The notes below the pieces were generated by a model. It made no database searches. It was not told the origin of the DNA and worked only from the letters and a program-made list of their open reading frames with translations. From positions 1 to 64,000 of the forward strand of contig JAATFV010000231.1 of the NCBI GenBank assembly GCA_015655015.1: a stretch of 64,000 bases of DNA, written 5' to 3'. Within the stretch, counting starts at the first letter, position 1; the number at the start of each line of letters is the position of its first letter. This document shows positions 61,753 to 64,000 of the stretch, piece by piece. The position numbers and the translations under genes were made by a program. Source of the stretch: Chitinophagales bacterium. Its GTDB lineage: Bacteria > Bacteroidota > Bacteroidia > Chitinophagales > Chitinophagaceae.

Positions 61753-63612
61753 TCAGTATATACTGTTCAGCCCATCGTTATTCAGGAAAATAACGTCCGG
61801 AGCCCTCACATACGTGCTGTTATACCGGAACTGGATACCCGTATTGAGCATGATCTTTAAAGATTGATTCTGCTCCGTCTTGCGGGGAAACCAGACAGCC
61901 CGTAATTCGATCGTCTGGAAGACCAGGTTCTCATTACGGGCCCTTATGCCGGCGCCAATCCCATGATAGAGGGAGGACTTGTCGAACTTCTCCTTCTCCG
62001 GAGTCAGCAGGGAGAGATCTCCAAAGGCAAAGGGGGCGAATTTAAATCCCAGCAATTTGTAGTTCAGGAAAAAGGTGGTCTCCGAATGAAGGGTAAGCCG
62101 CTGCGCCCCAAAGGTGGAATCGCCGCTGAAATAGCGAAGCCCGAAAACGTTGTTGATGGTCAACGGATCAATACCGATCCGGTTATACTGATGGGTATAG
62201 CTGAGATTGATATACTGGCGTACTCTTAAATTACGGAAAAGGAAGAGGGGACTGTAATAGCTGGAACCGATCAGGAAGCTGGCATCCTGGATATGTCCCT
62301 GATGGAGGAAAGCGCCCGAACGGAGAAAATACTGAATAAACCCACCCTTTTTGGTGACGACATAACTGTTGGCGTCTACTCCTGCATAAGGCCTTTCCAG
62401 TGACAATTGCTTGTACCATCCCGATGTTACCGCCACATTATACCCCTGTGGTACGTCCTCGGTAGTACCAAAACCATAAATATAATTAGTCTTATAAAAG
62501 TCCTGTCTGAAAAAAGTGAACTGCCCAAGGATGGCCTCCCGGTCATTGAACCGGAAATTGAACTTATCCCCGATCTGATAGGGTACGTCGTAGAAGTGAT
62601 TGCGGAAATACCGGAGACTCGCTAATTTCCGGTCGCGCACGGAAGTGTTGCCGATGAATCGTTTTGATCCCAGGTTGTAACCAAGCCAGAAGTCATGCAC
62701 CTGGTAATGATATTTATAAAAAAGGCTGTCCACATGATTGTACCGGTTGAAAGATTCAAAATCTCCCATCGTGATGCCGCCGGTCAGGTGTGCATAAGGG
62801 GCATAGAGAGGCCTGTTAAAGGATATGAACCGCGCCGTTTCATCGGGCGTATTATCGAACAGGTCTCCGTTGATCTGGGTATAGGAAAGGGTGGCGTTGA
62901 CAAAAGAAGTGCCGATATTGGACTTACTATACAATAGCTGGTATCCGAAGCTGGGGCTGCGGTTCTGTTCGAGGATCACCCCTCCCTGGATCTTTTGGCC
63001 CAGACCCAGAAAATTCGCCTCGCTGATATTCCCGCGTATGCTGGTAGGCCCTACCCCCAGGCTGGCCAGTTCTCCCCCGATACTGAAAAGATCCTTTACG
63101 ACAACTACCAGGTCCACAGAATCCTCGTTATCGGGGAGATAATTCACCAGGATACGCGCATCCTGGATATAATTCAGACTGCGGATCAATCTTTCATTAT
63201 CAGCAAGCTTGAACGCATTCAGCGGAGTGTTCTCTTTTATGAAGAGGGAATTATGGATCACCCAGTCTCTTGATTTCCGGTGCAGCTGGTTGAGCACTTT
63301 CGTGCCGAAATACTGAAGCCGTTTGGAAGTGTCCGTGAACGATTGCTCAAATCCATAGGTCTTGATGATAATATGCCGGATAATCTTCCCGGTGTAAGGA
63401 AGAAAAGGGCTTTCACTCTTGGTGTTGATCGTGGTAGCCAGCGTAGCCGAATCGACATGCCCCTTTGTGATGGCATTCCGGAAGAACTGGAAGATATTGT
63501 TATTCATTATCCGGTACATATGCCGGTTGCTGCTGTCTGTCACCTTTTCCTGACCGAAGGAACAGAAATACAACAAACAGCATCCAATCAATAACCCGGG
63601 CCGTATTATCAT
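61753..63612 (-). CDS. BamA/Omp85-like outer-membrane barrel with one POTRA-like domain
   Basis: The 619-residue protein has a signal peptide (about 1-21: MIIRPGLLIGCCLLYFCSFGQ in part), a POTRA-like segment (about 75-180: 'GKIIRHIIIKTYGF', 'RSLNYIQDARILVNY', 'VDLVVVVKDLFSIG') and a C-terminal barrel of about 420 residues. The domain order suggests an Omp85-type translocator or assembly factor, but the last strand does not clearly end in Phe. ATG 63612 is chosen over 63660 because it opens the signal peptide. Function unknown. Confidence 0.78.
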   Translation of the reverse strand: MIIRPGLLIGCCLLYFCSFGQEKVTDSSNRHMYRIMNNNIFQFFRNAITKGHVDSATLATTINTKSESPFLPYTGKIIRHIIIKTYGFEQSFTDTSKRLQYFGTKVLNQLHRKSRDWVIHNSLFIKENTPLNAFKLADNERLIRSLNYIQDARILVNYLPDNEDSVDLVVVVKDLFSIGGELASLGVGPTSIRGNISEANFLGLGQKIQGGVILEQNRSPSFGYQLLYSKSNIGTSFVNATLSYTQINGDLFDNTPDETARFISFNRPLYAPYAHLTGGITMGDFESFNRYNHVDSLFYKYHYQVHDFWLGYNLGSKRFIGNTSVRDRKLASLRYFRNHFYDVPYQIGDKFNFRFNDREAILGQFTFFRQDFYKTNYIYGFGTTEDVPQGYNVAVTSGWYKQLSLERPYAGVDANSYVVTKKGGFIQYFLRSGAFLHQGHIQDASFLIGSSYYSPLFLFRNLRVRQYINLSYTHQYNRIGIDPLTINNVFGLRYFSGDSTFGAQRLTLHSETTFFLNYKLLGFKFAPFAFGDLSLLTPEKEKFDKSSLYHGIGAGIRARNENLVFQTIELRAVWFPRKTEQNQSLKIMLNTGIQFRYNSTYVRAPDVIFLNNDGLNSIY

Positions 63613-63813
63613 CCCCTTATACAAGCGCTTATTTAGATCAGTGAAATAATAAAGTTCCAATATATGAATAATAAGTAAGCTAGAAACTAATTGCCTTCAG
63701 CTTTGTTACTGTATTGTTATAATGTCCTCTTGCCTGACTCTTAACATTATGCAGCGGGAGATGGTATTGTTTTTGAATAATAACTGATAACAAGAGACGA
63801 AAAAAATATTCGA

Positions 63814-64000
63814 ATGAAAACAAATATCCTGGCCACCAGGCCCATAACCCTGCTAGAATACACCCTGACAGCTTTTAACAGTACGAAGTCGCGCCGGCAA
63901 AAACCTGGAGTCGTCAAATTATTGCCGCCGCCACCGGATGAAAAAAAGGTCATGGAATTAAATGCCCTAGCCGCCAAACACCCATTCAGTGTGTTACATA
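63814..64000 (+). CDS. Hypothetical protein, 5' end only
   Basis: An open frame of 62 codons runs from ATG 63814 to the right edge without a stop, starting MKTNILATRPITLLEYTLTA. A short Pro-run (LPPPPDEKK) and no signal peptide or family motif are seen. It is divergent from the BamA-like gene. The end of the gene lies outside the window, so it could be spurious. Confidence 0.45.
   Translation, partial: MKTNILATRPITLLEYTLTAFNSTKSRRQKPGVVKLLPPPPDEKKVMELNALAAKHPFSVLH

Overview
The window looks like a chromosomal segment of a Bacteroidota bacterium, most probably Chitinophagales/Chitinophagaceae. It holds SusC/SusD outer-membrane genes, TonB-dependent receptors with N-terminal carboxypeptidase-like domains and LytS/LytTR signalling. 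Promoters carry the Bacteroidota -7 element TAnnTTTG and Shine-Dalgarno sequences are scarce. The order rpmB-rpmG-DUF4295-ftsY-rimO and the bacillithiol gene bshC fit the same phylum. No rRNA, CRISPR array, prophage or intact insertion sequence was seen. The only tRNA is tRNA-His.

Layout. 0-3.6 kb: a susD-like gene (cut by the left edge) and susC, read leftwards, divergent from a LacI regulator that carries an extra N-terminal zinc ribbon. 5-11.8 kb: an AraC regulator, a SnoaL-like protein, a two-gene membrane locus (a His-motif membrane protein plus a YtkA-like protein), small hypothetical genes and an L,D-transpeptidase-like protein. 11.8-14.5 kb: an mlaE-mlaF-mlaD lipid-transport operon ending at a perfect 36-bp palindrome. 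14.5-18.4 kb: a tightly overlapping stressosome-like operon (RsbR, RsbS, RsbT, an RsbT-RsbX fusion and a histidine kinase). 18.4-25.8 kb: an Nramp-like transporter, treZ-treY for trehalose (treY is interrupted by an in-frame stop) and phosphoglycerate mutase. 25.8-31.1 kb: bshC and a hydroxyproline degradation cluster. 31.2-36.2 kb: rimO, nhaA, a relic containing nhaA- and ftsY-like pieces, ftsY and ribosomal protein genes. 36.4-42.8 kb: a PQQ dehydrogenase, ppk-ppx and panB. 43.1-54.9 kb: a TonB receptor, a LytS/LytTR pair, an ALDH7-type dehydrogenase, an OmpA/TSP3 protein, a subtilase, DinB and MFS proteins. 55-64 kb: a Prc protease, tRNA-His, a DUF445 protein, an outer-membrane beta-barrel receptor, an SGNH hydrolase, a BamA-like barrel and the start of one more gene.

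Three things stand out. The stressosome operon has sensing, switching, kinase and phosphatase parts but no sigma factor or RsbU; it ends in a histidine kinase whose N-terminus resembles a decayed RsbT domain. Short tandem duplications recur across the window, both between genes and in frame inside coding regions (araC, treY), and treY also has a stop codon about 107 codons before its expected end. Several genes have a strong hairpin within about 20 nt of the start codon. Positions and starts were worked out by eye from the sequence; family names rest on recognised motifs, not database searches.
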